Assembly (NCBI GenBank): GCA_964448935.1
Contig: CAYVBE010000092.1
Location: forward strand, 1-14,845
Direction of reading: 5' to 3'
Source: CAYVBE01 sp964448935
GTDB lineage: Bacteria > Planctomycetota > Brocadiia > SM23-32
Length of the DNA stretch: 14,845 nucleotides
How positions within the stretch are numbered: the stretch's first letter is position 1; each line of letters begins with the position of its first letter. Under the pieces are notes generated by a model. The model was not told the DNA's origin. It saw nothing but the letters and a program-made list of their open reading frames with translations, and ran no database searches. A program made the translations under genes and the position numbers. Below, piece by piece: positions 1-5,820 of this stretch.

Positions 1-243
1 GTCGCCGACGTTGCGGAGGGCGGCGGCCAGTGCGTTCTCTGCCTTCTCTTGTTCGGCGAACAGGTCCAGGCTCTGCTTTATCTGACGGCCGGCCATGTAG
101 GCCAGCGCGCCGCCGGCGGCCACGACGGCGAGTTTGAGCGCGCGCATTCGCCGCCGCAGACGGTAGGTGCGCTTCTCCATGCGCTTGAAGCGCTTGCTGA
201 GGCGATCGTGCGCCTCTACGATGATGTCAATGCTGCGCGCCAT
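1..243 (-). CDS. Tail tape measure protein, N-terminal part (cut by window edge)
   Basis: The frame is open from an ATG at 243 to base 1, so only the first 81 residues are visible. The protein begins MARSIDIIVEAHDRL. It has a very basic helical stretch (residues about 17-36), then a short hydrophobic Ala/Gly segment (about 38-50), then a charged helix containing FAEQEKAENALAAALRNVG. That last pattern is typical of the start of siphophage tape measure proteins, which set tail length and are later ejected with the DNA. The position directly after the G/GT chaperone genes matches gpH in lambda. The start overlaps the end of the preceding zinc-ribbon gene by 17 bases, suggesting translational coupling; the ribosome site is weak. 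Family identity rests on this short segment plus gene order, and total length is unknown. Confidence 0.8.
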   Translation of the reverse strand, partial: MARSIDIIVEAHDRLSKRFKRMEKRTYRLRRRMRALKLAVVAAGGALAYMAGRQIKQSLDLFAEQEKAENALAAALRNVGD

Positions 244-403
244 TGGCGTTTCCGTCCGTCTCCATGGTCAGGGTGGTGGGGCTAACGACGTCCGGCACGC
301 GGGTGGAGCACGTGGGGCACGTGACGACGTCGGCGGGGGTTTGTGTCCAGGTGCGCCCGCAAGCGTCGTTCGGGCACGTGTATGTTTTGGCCTCGGCTAC
401 CAT
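227..403 (-). CDS. Small zinc-ribbon-like protein (58 aa)
   Basis: A short gene between the tail chaperone and the tape measure. ATG at 403 is preceded by a clear AGGAG site at 412-416 with 8-base spacing, and the start overlaps the GT stop codon by 7 bases. The 58 residues begin MVAEAKTYTCPNDACG. Four cysteines form a plausible zinc ribbon: C10-x4-C15 and C29-x2-C32 (CPTC). The C-terminal 25 residues are polar with no recognisable motif. The end overlaps the tape-measure start, so it is locked into the tail operon. No function can be assigned from sequence; it might be a tail-assembly accessory or a nucleic-acid-binding regulator. The strong ribosome site, paired cysteines and tight packing argue that it is real. 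Confidence 0.75.
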   Translation of the reverse strand: MVAEAKTYTCPNDACGRTWTQTPADVVTCPTCSTRVPDVVSPTTLTMETDGNANGAQH

Positions 404-1106
404 TTACTCATCTCCTCTCTCCAACGTTGTTCTTCCGCCCAGGCGAATCGGGCGGCCTGCAAGAACACGTGGCACTGGTCCAGTGCGCCCCCGGCCACCG
501 GGGGCAGGCCTTCGCGCGTGAGGTCGGCGAAGTGCAGGCAGTTCCAGATGCATTCCGGCACCTCCTTCAGCGGGCATCGGATGAGTTCGTATCGGCCGGT
601 TCCGCCGCAGCCCGTGCAGCCGGCTCCGTTGCAGCCGGGGCATTCGAGGATGGCTGGTTCGTCGGGGCTGGGGCCGTGCCGGCAGGTGTCGGGCGGTCGG
701 CAGTCGGGGCAGACGGCGCCTGCGCGGACGGCGCAGGCGATGCGGATTTTTTTTTGTCGGCGACTCCCAACTGGCTCTCGGCCATGTAGGCGAAAATGAG
801 TTCCTGGATTTCCTGCGGGCTCAGGACGTAGCCGATTCGGTCGGGATCGTAGGGCACCTCGTCCCCGGTCGGCTCGCGGAGGTGATGCCAGGCGCAGAGC
901 GGGATGGCGATGGTGTCTATGAGCGTGTCCATCATGCCGTCCAAATCGTCGTCCGCCACCTGGTCCATACGGTCGCCGACGGCAGCGATCTGCTGCCACT
1001 CGCGGGCGGCCAGGTAGCGGAAAACGAACGTGGGCTCGGGGTCCTTGCCCCGGTCCGATTCCAGGACGATCTCCAGTGTTGCCTCCGGGTCCAATGCCAC
1101 CGGCAT
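397..1106 (-). CDS. Tail assembly chaperone GT fusion (made by -1 frameshift)
   Basis: This extended chaperone starts at the same ATG (1106) as the G-type protein and changes frame by -1 at the A9 run (747-755), then reads to a TAG at 397. The product would be 236 residues: 120 from the G frame and 116 from the T frame. The T part is clearly coding. It has a cysteine-rich region with CPDC at 133-136, C142, and back-to-back DnaJ-like CxxCxGxG motifs (C156, C159, C164, C167). A C-terminal helical segment follows with GLPPVAGGALDQ (about 200-211) and a Glu-rich helix, a pattern I associate with phage tail chaperones. In lambda, GT binds both the tape measure (through T) and tail tube subunits. 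The frame relation between the two reading frames is exactly -1. The zinc-binding T domain is unlike lambda T. Shifting efficiency cannot be judged from sequence. Confidence 0.85.
567..1106 (-). CDS. Tail assembly chaperone G-type (unshifted product, 179 aa)
   Basis: ATG at 1106 has a GGGGAG ribosome site about 8 bases upstream. Residues 1-120 are a compact acidic, mainly helical domain (MPVALDPEATLEIVLESD, later EIQELIFAYMAESQLGVADKKK), as expected of the lambda G-type chaperone that coats the tape measure during tail assembly. After the slippery lysine codons, frame 0 continues for 59 residues that are almost pure Ala/Pro/Ser/Thr low complexity and overlap the T frame. This tail probably has no fold of its own. 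The position between tail tube and tape measure is the conserved place for G. Most ribosomes should make this form and a minority the GT fusion. Identification rests on gene order, frame architecture and domain character rather than a named motif. Confidence 0.85.
   Translation of the reverse strand: MPVALDPEATLEIVLESDRGKDPEPTFVFRYLAAREWQQIAAVGDRMDQVADDDLDGMMDTLIDTIAIPLCAWHHLREPTGDEVPYDPDRIGYVLSPQEIQELIFAYMAESQLGVADKKKSASPAPSAQAPSAPTADRPTPAGTAPAPTNQPSSNAPAATEPAARAAAEPADTNSSDAR
717..755 (-). promoter_or_regulatory. Programmed -1 ribosomal frameshift signal
   Basis: On the minus strand nine consecutive A (755-747) are read in frame 0 as AAA AAA AAA (Lys-Lys-Lys), providing an A AAA AAA slippery heptamer. 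Seven bases downstream begins a perfect 9-base-pair hairpin, CGCCTGCGC with GCGCAGGCG (arms 731-739 and 717-725), with a 5-base loop. Slippery run, 5-9 base spacer and stable stem make a standard -1 frameshift cassette. The -1 frame leads straight into the cysteine-rich T domain. Confidence 0.88.
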
Positions 1107-1125
1107 ATTGATGTCTCCCCTATGG

Positions 1126-1359
1126 TCAGCCGAAAACGAGGTTGGCGATGAGGCCGCCGATGAAGCCGCCGGCGGTTACCAGCCCCGTGAGCTTGGCCAG
1201 TTGTCTGGTGTTGGTAGTGGTTTCGTCTTCCAGGGAGGCCACGCGGTCCAGCAGCGGACAGTGCAGCACGTGCTGGCGGACGGCTTCCCGGGCGGCCTCG
1301 CGCGCTATCTGTCGAGCCCAGTCTTTGAGCGGAACGCTGATTTCATTCATTTCGCGCAT
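1126..1359 (-). CDS. Small protein with coiled-coil and C-terminal membrane segment (77 aa)
   Basis: ATG at 1359 lies two bases after the tail tube stop, and the stop is 19 bases before the G chaperone start. The N-terminal half (about residues 10-30) is an Arg/Ala-rich amphipathic helix. The middle (LLDRVASLEDETTTNTRQLAKL) has heptad-like spacing. The C-terminus (about 57-77) is a Gly-rich hydrophobic segment, TGLVTAGGFIGGLIANLVFG, long enough to cross a membrane. This layout resembles XhlA-type phage membrane proteins, which usually sit in lysis cassettes rather than between tail tube and chaperone. It could also be a membrane-seeking tail component. No strong ribosome site is seen, so coupling to the upstream gene is likely; a second Met four residues in could be the true start. 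Function is unknown. Confidence 0.65.
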   Translation of the reverse strand: MREMNEISVPLKDWARQIAREAAREAVRQHVLHCPLLDRVASLEDETTTNTRQLAKLTGLVTAGGFIGGLIANLVFG

Positions 1360-1361
1360 GA

Positions 1362-2324
1362 TCAGCTGAATGTCAAGGTGAATTCGTCGTCGCCGGTGGC
1401 GGCGGAGCGGTTGAGCTGGAAAGTGATATCGTCCGTCTGAATGCCGTTGCGATCGCCCTCCTGCACGTTCTGGAACTGGAGCTTCGGGGCGGCGAAAGCG
1501 AGGGTGTTGCCGTCCCCCCCACCGGTGACGCTGATGCTGAGGGCTTGTTCCGTGCTCGACAGCCAGTCGCCGTAGGCATCGTTGGTGGCGACCAGTGTGG
1601 CCTCGGGGTTGAGCGTGCCGGTGGGGTTGCGGTCGGCGATGATGGCGCTCACGTAGCCCTCCGCCTGGTCGCTGTCCTCGCGCATCTGCACGTCGTTGCC
1701 CAGGTCTATGGTCAGTTCCTGCACCTTCGGGCTCCAGGCACCGATAGTCAGGCCGCTGCTGACGAAGCGGGCGGGGGTGACCGTGGGATAGGTGGGGCTG
1801 AGCAGGCCGACGTCGCTTGGGGCCACCCAGACACCGGTGAAGGTGAACTCGATGCGGATAACCTGGCCGGAGTTGAAGGAAAAAACGGCGTTGCCCATGC
1901 AGCCCTTGAGGGCCTTTTTTAGGCCGTCCTCGTAGAAGCCGAGCGTGAGTGTGCGCACGGCGGTGGCGTCGGAACCGCCGGTCGGCGCGGCGCTGTCTAC
2001 ACCGAACTCGTCGGTGGACAGAACCATGCCGCAGGCGGGCAGGAAGGCTTTCGCCCAGTCCGGCACGGATTCCCCGCCGCCCTCTTCCGCCACGCCGGAG
2101 CCGTGGGCCTCGACAGCGAAGGTGACCTGTCCCTGCTCGCCCTCTGGGACGGCCGGGAGCGTGCTGAAGCTCTGCTGCCCCTTGCGTTGGGTGAAGTTGA
2201 TGTTGGGGTTCGGGCTGAGATCGAAGACGTTGAACGCTGCCTCGCTGGCGGTCAGGTCTTCGGCGGTGCCGACGGCGGTTTCGATCTTTGCGGCCAGGAC
2301 TCTTTTGCGGGTGAGGAGAGGCAT
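1362..2324 (-). CDS. Major tail tube protein
   Basis: A 320-residue protein beginning MPLLTRKRVLAAKIE. I chose ATG 2324 because AGGAG lies 7 bases upstream and the preceding gene stops one base before; the 40 in-frame residues further upstream are antisense-like and overlap that gene. The sequence is beta-rich, acidic and cysteine-poor, with an N-terminal pattern (KIETAVGTAEDLTASEAAF, FDLSPNPNINFTQRK) typical of siphophage tail tube proteins that recognise the head side and polymerise into rings. Its position after the tail terminator and before the chaperone genes matches lambda V. It is longer than lambda V (246 residues), so an additional surface domain is possible. The C-terminal third (TGGGDGNTLAFAAPKLQFQN) has the form of a final beta domain. 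Confidence 0.85.
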   Translation of the reverse strand: MPLLTRKRVLAAKIETAVGTAEDLTASEAAFNVFDLSPNPNINFTQRKGQQSFSTLPAVPEGEQGQVTFAVEAHGSGVAEEGGGESVPDWAKAFLPACGMVLSTDEFGVDSAAPTGGSDATAVRTLTLGFYEDGLKKALKGCMGNAVFSFNSGQVIRIEFTFTGVWVAPSDVGLLSPTYPTVTPARFVSSGLTIGAWSPKVQELTIDLGNDVQMREDSDQAEGYVSAIIADRNPTGTLNPEATLVATNDAYGDWLSSTEQALSISVTGGGDGNTLAFAAPKLQFQNVQEGDRNGIQTDDITFQLNRSAATGDDEFTLTFS

Positions 2325-2325
2325 A

Positions 2326-2808
2326 TCAGGCTCCTGTGTATGGGTCGTCGAATGGTGTGCGGAATCGGACGGCGAAACTGAGGGCCAGGCCGCTGATGCC
2401 CTGCGAGTGCTCGAACGGCACGGACTCCTCAAACTCGGTATCAATGGCGAGCCCGCCGCGCGTTGGGTCTTCCATGAGCTTTTTCCGGACGTCGGCCCGG
2501 ATGCGATTCAGCAGTGTGTCAATGGGTGTAGTAGAGTCGTCGCCGGGACAGACGTAGCACTGTAGCTCGTACAATGCCCGCTCGCCGTAGAGGCCGCTGT
2601 TGCCGGCGGTGCTGATGGCGTCGTCGCGGGTGGCGGGCATCTGCACCAGTAGCACGAGGTTGTCGCGTGGGCGTTCGTTGCTCTCCCAGTCATTGGAGAG
2701 CGGCCGGACGCAGGTGAGGTCCTGCTGGAAGCCGTTGGCGGTGGTGATGGCGGAGACCGCGGATTTGAGGTTCTGCGCGATCTGCTCGATGATTGGATCG
2801 CTGGGCAT
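2326..2808 (-). CDS. Tail terminator / minor tail protein U-like
   Basis: A 160-residue protein beginning MPSDPIIEQIAQNLKSAV. It shows the usual order of tail terminators: an N-terminal helix, central beta strands (NLVLLVQMPATRDD, RALYELQCYVCPGD), a helix (LLNRIRADVRKKLM) and a final strand pair (GLALSFAVRFRTPF). Proteins of this fold cap the growing tail tube and form the joint with the head connector. It starts two bases after the gpZ-like stop and ends one base before the tail tube start, with no strong ribosome site of its own, so translational coupling is likely. Assignment rests mainly on predicted fold pattern and conserved gene order between Z and V analogues. Confidence 0.72.
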   Translation of the reverse strand: MPSDPIIEQIAQNLKSAVSAITTANGFQQDLTCVRPLSNDWESNERPRDNLVLLVQMPATRDDAISTAGNSGLYGERALYELQCYVCPGDDSTTPIDTLLNRIRADVRKKLMEDPTRGGLAIDTEFEESVPFEHSQGISGLALSFAVRFRTPFDDPYTGA

Positions 2809-2810
2809 GT

Positions 2811-3380
2811 CTATCCGGTGTATCGTTGGAGGAGGTAGTCGTGCGCAGACTTCAGTTCTTTCCTGAGTTTCTGCTGGCCGTCTTCACGGACTTCACGTGC
2901 CATCCCGCCGTGCTCGTCCCAAATCTCCTTGGCGCTGGGGCCACGCAGGAGCGTGATCGGCAGTCGGGGCACAAGTTTGCCGCCCTTTTTGGCACGCTTC
3001 CAGACACCTCGTATCGTGGAGATCAGAAAGGCATGGGGGATTTTGCGGGTGCCGCCCGGGCCCTGGTAGCTAACGCCGGTGGAGGTCTGCCGGACGCGTT
3101 TCATTTCGTGGATGGGGATTCGCCGGCTGCTGAAGCGGATGAAGCCGGCCAGCACGCGTTGGCTGGCTTTTTGAATATAGGTATGGTTGCGGATGGCTTT
3201 GGTTTTGATGCCGCCGTGCTCTTTGGCAATGCGCCGGGCGGCGCGGCCACGCAGGCTGGTGAGGGTGCGGTTGATGGCACGCTTCGCGGCGCGCGGCCAG
3301 CCGTTGCGCACGCTCGCCAGGTCCCGCTGGAACCTCCGGGCCGTGGCTTCATCGAATTTTAGTTCGATGTCGGCGGGCAT
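2811..3380 (-). CDS. Minor tail protein Z-like
   Basis: A 189-residue, strongly basic protein, close to the 192 residues of lambda gpZ. The N-terminal half is Arg/Lys/Ala-rich and helical (RRFQRDLASVRNGWPRAAKR). The C-terminal half contains the motif LPITLLRGPSAKEIWDE (about 143-159), similar to the Leu-Pro...Gly-Pro-Ser element seen in the phage minor tail protein Z family. In lambda, Z acts late in tail completion so that tails become competent to join heads and inject DNA. The start ATG overlaps the preceding stop (TGATG at 3382-3378). A GGAG lies about 9 bases upstream. The basic charge contrasts with the acidic proteins around it and suggests binding to DNA or to acidic partners. Confidence 0.82.
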   Translation of the reverse strand: MPADIELKFDEATARRFQRDLASVRNGWPRAAKRAINRTLTSLRGRAARRIAKEHGGIKTKAIRNHTYIQKASQRVLAGFIRFSSRRIPIHEMKRVRQTSTGVSYQGPGGTRKIPHAFLISTIRGVWKRAKKGGKLVPRLPITLLRGPSAKEIWDEHGGMAREVREDGQQKLRKELKSAHDYLLQRYTG

Positions 3381-3736
3381 CAGGTGATCTCCAGGACGAG
3401 GTGTGCGGGGGTCTGCTCTGCTATCTGTCGGACGGCGTGCAGCGTGGCGGTGCCGCCCGCGCGGGGTGCAACGCGGATTTCGTCCCTGCCGGTATCCAGT
3501 TCGGTGGCACCGATTCCGCCCGGGTCGTAATCGCTGTGGGCGGTGGTTCGATTGGCGACGGTGATGGTCATTTTCGGCCGGACGCCGGGGCTGTTGCTCT
3601 CCTGTTCAGGTGCGGGCGGATTGCGATCAACGACAGCCATTATCTCGCGTTCCGAGCCGTCGGCGGGCACGTAATCCACAGCTTCTCCATAGGTGTCGAG
3701 CAGGGATTCGACCAGATTCTGGAACGAGTGCGCCAT
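3380..3736 (-). CDS. Head-tail connector / FII-like attachment protein
   Basis: A 118-residue protein; lambda gpFII has 117. It begins MAHSFQNLVESLLDTYGEAV and continues with DYVPADGSEREIMAVVDRNPP, resembling the early strand pair of FII-like proteins that act as stopper or tail attachment site. The second half is beta-rich (KMTITVANRTT, TGRDEIRVAPRAGG) and ends with a short helix and strand. A GGGAG site lies about 7 bases before the ATG. Its position between the capsid-associated genes and the Z/U-like genes is as expected for the protein that closes the filled head and receives the tail. The next gene overlaps its stop. Assignment combines length, local similarity as I recall it and gene order. 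Confidence 0.72.
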   Translation of the reverse strand: MAHSFQNLVESLLDTYGEAVDYVPADGSEREIMAVVDRNPPAPEQESNSPGVRPKMTITVANRTTAHSDYDPGGIGATELDTGRDEIRVAPRAGGTATLHAVRQIAEQTPAHLVLEIT

Positions 3737-3760
3737 GTGTGCTCCCGATGCGGAGGGGTG

Positions 3761-3817
3761 CCCCGGCGGGCGGCGATGGAGGCGCTATGCCCGCCGGGGT
3801 CACTCCCGGGGAGAGTG
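3761..3817 (-). other. GC-rich tandem hairpins after the cement gene
   Basis: In the 81-base gap between the cement gene and the FII-like gene are two inverted repeats. One is a perfect 10-base-pair stem (CCCCGGCGGG at 3761-3770 with CCCGCCGGGG at 3790-3799, 19-base loop). The other is a 5-base-pair stem (3801-3805 with 3813-3817, 7-base loop). Neither is followed by a T-run on the minus strand, so they look more like RNA-stabilising or attenuating structures than intrinsic terminators. Confidence 0.6.
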
Positions 3818-4237
3818 TCAGAACAGCAGTTCCAGGGTCATGTCCTTGTCGGAGCAGTCCCCTACGGTGTTTGTGATGTCCTCGCCCTCGGCGTAGAGCC
3901 GTACGTAGCGCGGGCAATCCGTGGGCAGCCGCAAGCGTGCGGTGGCGGCGTCTGCTCCGCTGTCGCCGGTCTGCACGATGACATCTTCCGCCAGCGTGCT
4001 CCAGGCACTGTCGTCCGAGCTTTCCTCAATTCGATAGTGTATTTTGCAATCGTCCGGCAGCTCGTCGGTGGTCAGCGCCGGTGCGCTGACCTTGAGCTCG
4101 CAATCGGCCAGCCGGTCGGCGCCGTCGGCGGCGGTCAGCAGGTCGAGCGCGTCCGTGTTGGTGGCTGCCCCGGAACCGGCGTCGGCCGGAAGCGCCGCAG
4201 TTTCGTTGAAGTCGGTATCGGCTATTCGGAATCCCAT
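3818..4237 (-). CDS. Putative capsid cement / decoration protein
   Basis: A 139-residue acidic protein starting MGFRIADTDFNETAALP, with AGGAGA correctly spaced before ATG 4237. It is rich in Asp, Ala and Thr. A run of alternating strands (ELKVSAPAL, CKIHYRIEESSDDSAWSTL, DVIVQTGD, ATARLRLPTDCPRYVRLYAEG) suggests a beta-sandwich. Small beta-rich proteins of this pattern next to the capsid gene are often capsid-stabilising cement proteins; the pattern recalls the Bbp16 type, but I cannot confirm that. Four cysteines (residues 46, 64, 108 and 127) might form disulfides or bind metal. It is the gene directly after the major capsid protein, and GC-rich hairpins lie on both sides. Structural role is inferred from position and fold pattern. 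Confidence 0.65.
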   Translation of the reverse strand: MGFRIADTDFNETAALPADAGSGAATNTDALDLLTAADGADRLADCELKVSAPALTTDELPDDCKIHYRIEESSDDSAWSTLAEDVIVQTGDSGADAATARLRLPTDCPRYVRLYAEGEDITNTVGDCSDKDMTLELLF

Positions 4238-4273
4238 GCTTTTTCTCCTGTGGGAAAGGGTATCGGCCGGGGT

Positions 4274-4299
4274 CCGGTGCCCGGGGTGCCGGGCACCGG
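4274..4299 (-). other. Perfect 9-bp hairpin between capsid and cement genes
   Basis: CCGGTGCCC (4274-4282) pairs with GGGCACCGG (4291-4299) around an 8-base loop, in the 75-base gap after the capsid stop. A partly overlapping alternative stem, CACCGG/CCGGTG, exists next to it. No T-run follows on the minus strand. It may protect the 3' end of the capsid message or tune readthrough into the cement gene. Confidence 0.6.
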
Positions 4300-4312
4300 C
4301 GGCCGGTGTTGT

Positions 4313-5218
4313 TTACTCGCTGTTGGTGAGGGCGGGAGTGACGTAGATCGGGATGGTCCCCGCCTTGCCGTCCGCCTCGGTGGGCCAGGGCGCGGGGGCG
4401 CCGGTGGCGTTGGTGGCGGTGCGGCTCTGTTTGAGCTGCATGTGGCTCCGGCCGTTCATGAAAATGGCGTCGGGCTGGGTGCCTTCGGGCCAGAGCGCGA
4501 CCAGCTCGTCGATCATGTCGTCGTCGAGCGTGTTGGTGTCCTCTTCGATCTGCTTGATGCGACCGATCGAGTAGCGGCTCTTAACCTGGACGGCCGGGTA
4601 GCAGATGAGGTCCTGCCAGTAGGCCCGGTAGGGGTTGCCGGAACTGTCTTCCAGGCGCACCTCCTCGACGGGTTCGACGGCGACCTGGCCGCCGTTGCCC
4701 AGCAGCCACTGGACGTGGCCGGGCCCAAAGCGAACTCCCCAGACGGACGTTTTGTTGGAGTCGCCGCCGGCGTCGTACTCCATCGAGCTATCCACGAGCT
4801 GCGTGAAGCCCTGGAAGCCCTTGGCATCGTTGGAGGTGCCGTAGTAAAACTGGCTGCAGAGGGTCTGCAGGGCGCCCTCCAGCAGGGCGGCCGCTTCGAC
4901 GGCGATCAGTGCCTCGGCGCCGTCTTCGGCGGAGTCCGCGACGGCCTTATCCACGGACCATTCGGGGTTCATGATGGCCGTCTGGACGAGCCGGTTCTCG
5001 TAGGTTCCCTTGGTTTCGGCGGTGCCCTCGTTGGCGTCGCGGAAGGCGACGGAGGGGACGCCGGTGCGGACGAGCGTCTGGTAATTGCGCCCGTTGATGG
5101 TGCGGGCGGATCCGACGGTCCACTCGGGATGCGTTTCGGCGGCCTCTTCGACGAGGTCGGCGATGCCCTCGGTGGGGGCGTTCATGATGGCGATGTCGAG
5201 CATACTCAGATTTGCCAT
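4313..5218 (-). CDS. Major capsid protein (GP7-like, HK97 fold expected)
   Basis: A 301-residue acidic protein with an AAGGAG site 8 bases before ATG 5218. It begins MANLSMLDIAIMNAPTEG. Its layout matches the GP7-like family of phage major capsid proteins as I know it: an N-terminal helix, then RTINGRNYQTLVRTGVPSVA, then FRDANEGTAETKGTYENRLV, a central helix, then FYYGTSNDAKGFQGFTQLVD, a strand pair with SVWGVRFGPGHVQWLL, and a late segment KSRYSIGRIKQIE. These proteins assemble the icosahedral shell and are expected to have the HK97 fold. It follows the protease/scaffold gene at a 41-base distance and precedes the cement gene, which is the normal place. No delta domain is apparent; the nested scaffold upstream could supply that role. 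Confidence 0.88.
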   Translation of the reverse strand: MANLSMLDIAIMNAPTEGIADLVEEAAETHPEWTVGSARTINGRNYQTLVRTGVPSVAFRDANEGTAETKGTYENRLVQTAIMNPEWSVDKAVADSAEDGAEALIAVEAAALLEGALQTLCSQFYYGTSNDAKGFQGFTQLVDSSMEYDAGGDSNKTSVWGVRFGPGHVQWLLGNGGQVAVEPVEEVRLEDSSGNPYRAYWQDLICYPAVQVKSRYSIGRIKQIEEDTNTLDDDMIDELVALWPEGTQPDAIFMNGRSHMQLKQSRTATNATGAPAPWPTEADGKAGTIPIYVTPALTNSE

Positions 5219-5259
5219 CTGTCTTCTCCTTGGTCAGGGGTTGTGTGTAAGGAGCCGTA

Positions 5260-5820
5260 TCAGTTTTTCTGGTGATCGGCGAATTCCAGGTCGCGCGCGA
5301 AACTGGCGAGACGCTCGCCGACGGCCTGTGTGAGTTCGTCCTGCTTGCGTTCCTCCGGGCTCGGCGGGGCGCCGGTGGAGACCGGTTCGGATTCCCCGCC
5401 CAAAGCGCGGATGGTCTCCTGCGCTTCGGCCAGTTCGGCCTCCAGTTGCGCGATGCGCAAGCCCTTCGCTTCGGCAATCGTGAGGCCCTCGATGATGGCC
5501 CGGACCCCGAGTTCCTCGCCGACGGCCTCGCAATAGCGCTTCAGTTCCGAGGCGGCGGTGATGGTGAGGCCGGCATCGGCTTCCGACTCTTCGGCCTCTT
5601 TGCCCTCGGGTTCGGATGCGGCGCCGGAGTCATTTTCGTCTTCGGCCTCGACGTCCTCGGATTCGACGGCGTCCGATTCGGCGGCCTGCTCGTCCGCGAC
5701 TTCCGTGTCCTCTTCGCCCTTTTCGGTTTCTTCGGCCTCTTCGAGTTCCTCTTCCTGTTCCGGGTCTTCTTCTTCGGCGGCGGTGCCGCGCGCGCGCTTG
5801 ATCAGGTCCTTGATGCCCAT
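5260..5820 (-). CDS. Nested capsid scaffold protein (in-frame internal start)
   Basis: An ATG at 5820, in frame inside the protease gene, is preceded by AAGGAG (5829-5834) with 8-base spacing, better than the protease gene's own site. Starting here gives 186 residues, MGIKDLIKRARGTAAEEEDP onward. It has a very acidic Glu/Asp/Ser/Ala-rich stretch (about 15-82) and then a helical, coiled-coil-like C-terminal half (SELKRYCEAVGEELGVRAI, AEAKGLRIAQLEAELAEAQ). This is the character of a capsid scaffold. Lambda has the same arrangement: Nu3 starts inside gene C and shares its C-terminus with the protease. Scaffold molecules would co-assemble with capsid and later be cut by the protease. Separate expression is inferred from the ribosome site, composition and precedent. 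Confidence 0.75.
   Translation of the reverse strand: MGIKDLIKRARGTAAEEEDPEQEEELEEAEETEKGEEDTEVADEQAAESDAVESEDVEAEDENDSGAASEPEGKEAEESEADAGLTITAASELKRYCEAVGEELGVRAIIEGLTIAEAKGLRIAQLEAELAEAQETIRALGGESEPVSTGAPPSPEERKQDELTQAVGERLASFARDLEFADHQKN

Noticed and set aside
747..755. A9 run as an assembly homopolymer error splitting one gene
   Set aside because: Considered possible, but the exact -1 phase, the 9-bp stem at 7 bases and the conserved G/GT position make programmed frameshifting more likely.
2325..2444. Upstream extension of the tail tube protein to 2444
   Set aside because: Extra 40 Ser/Arg-rich residues lie inside the tail terminator gene; ATG 2324 has AGGAG and abuts the preceding stop.
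3401..5275. 624-residue open frame on the plus strand
   Set aside because: Antisense to FII-like, cement and capsid genes. Gly/Val-rich translation without domain pattern; typical shadow of high-GC genes.
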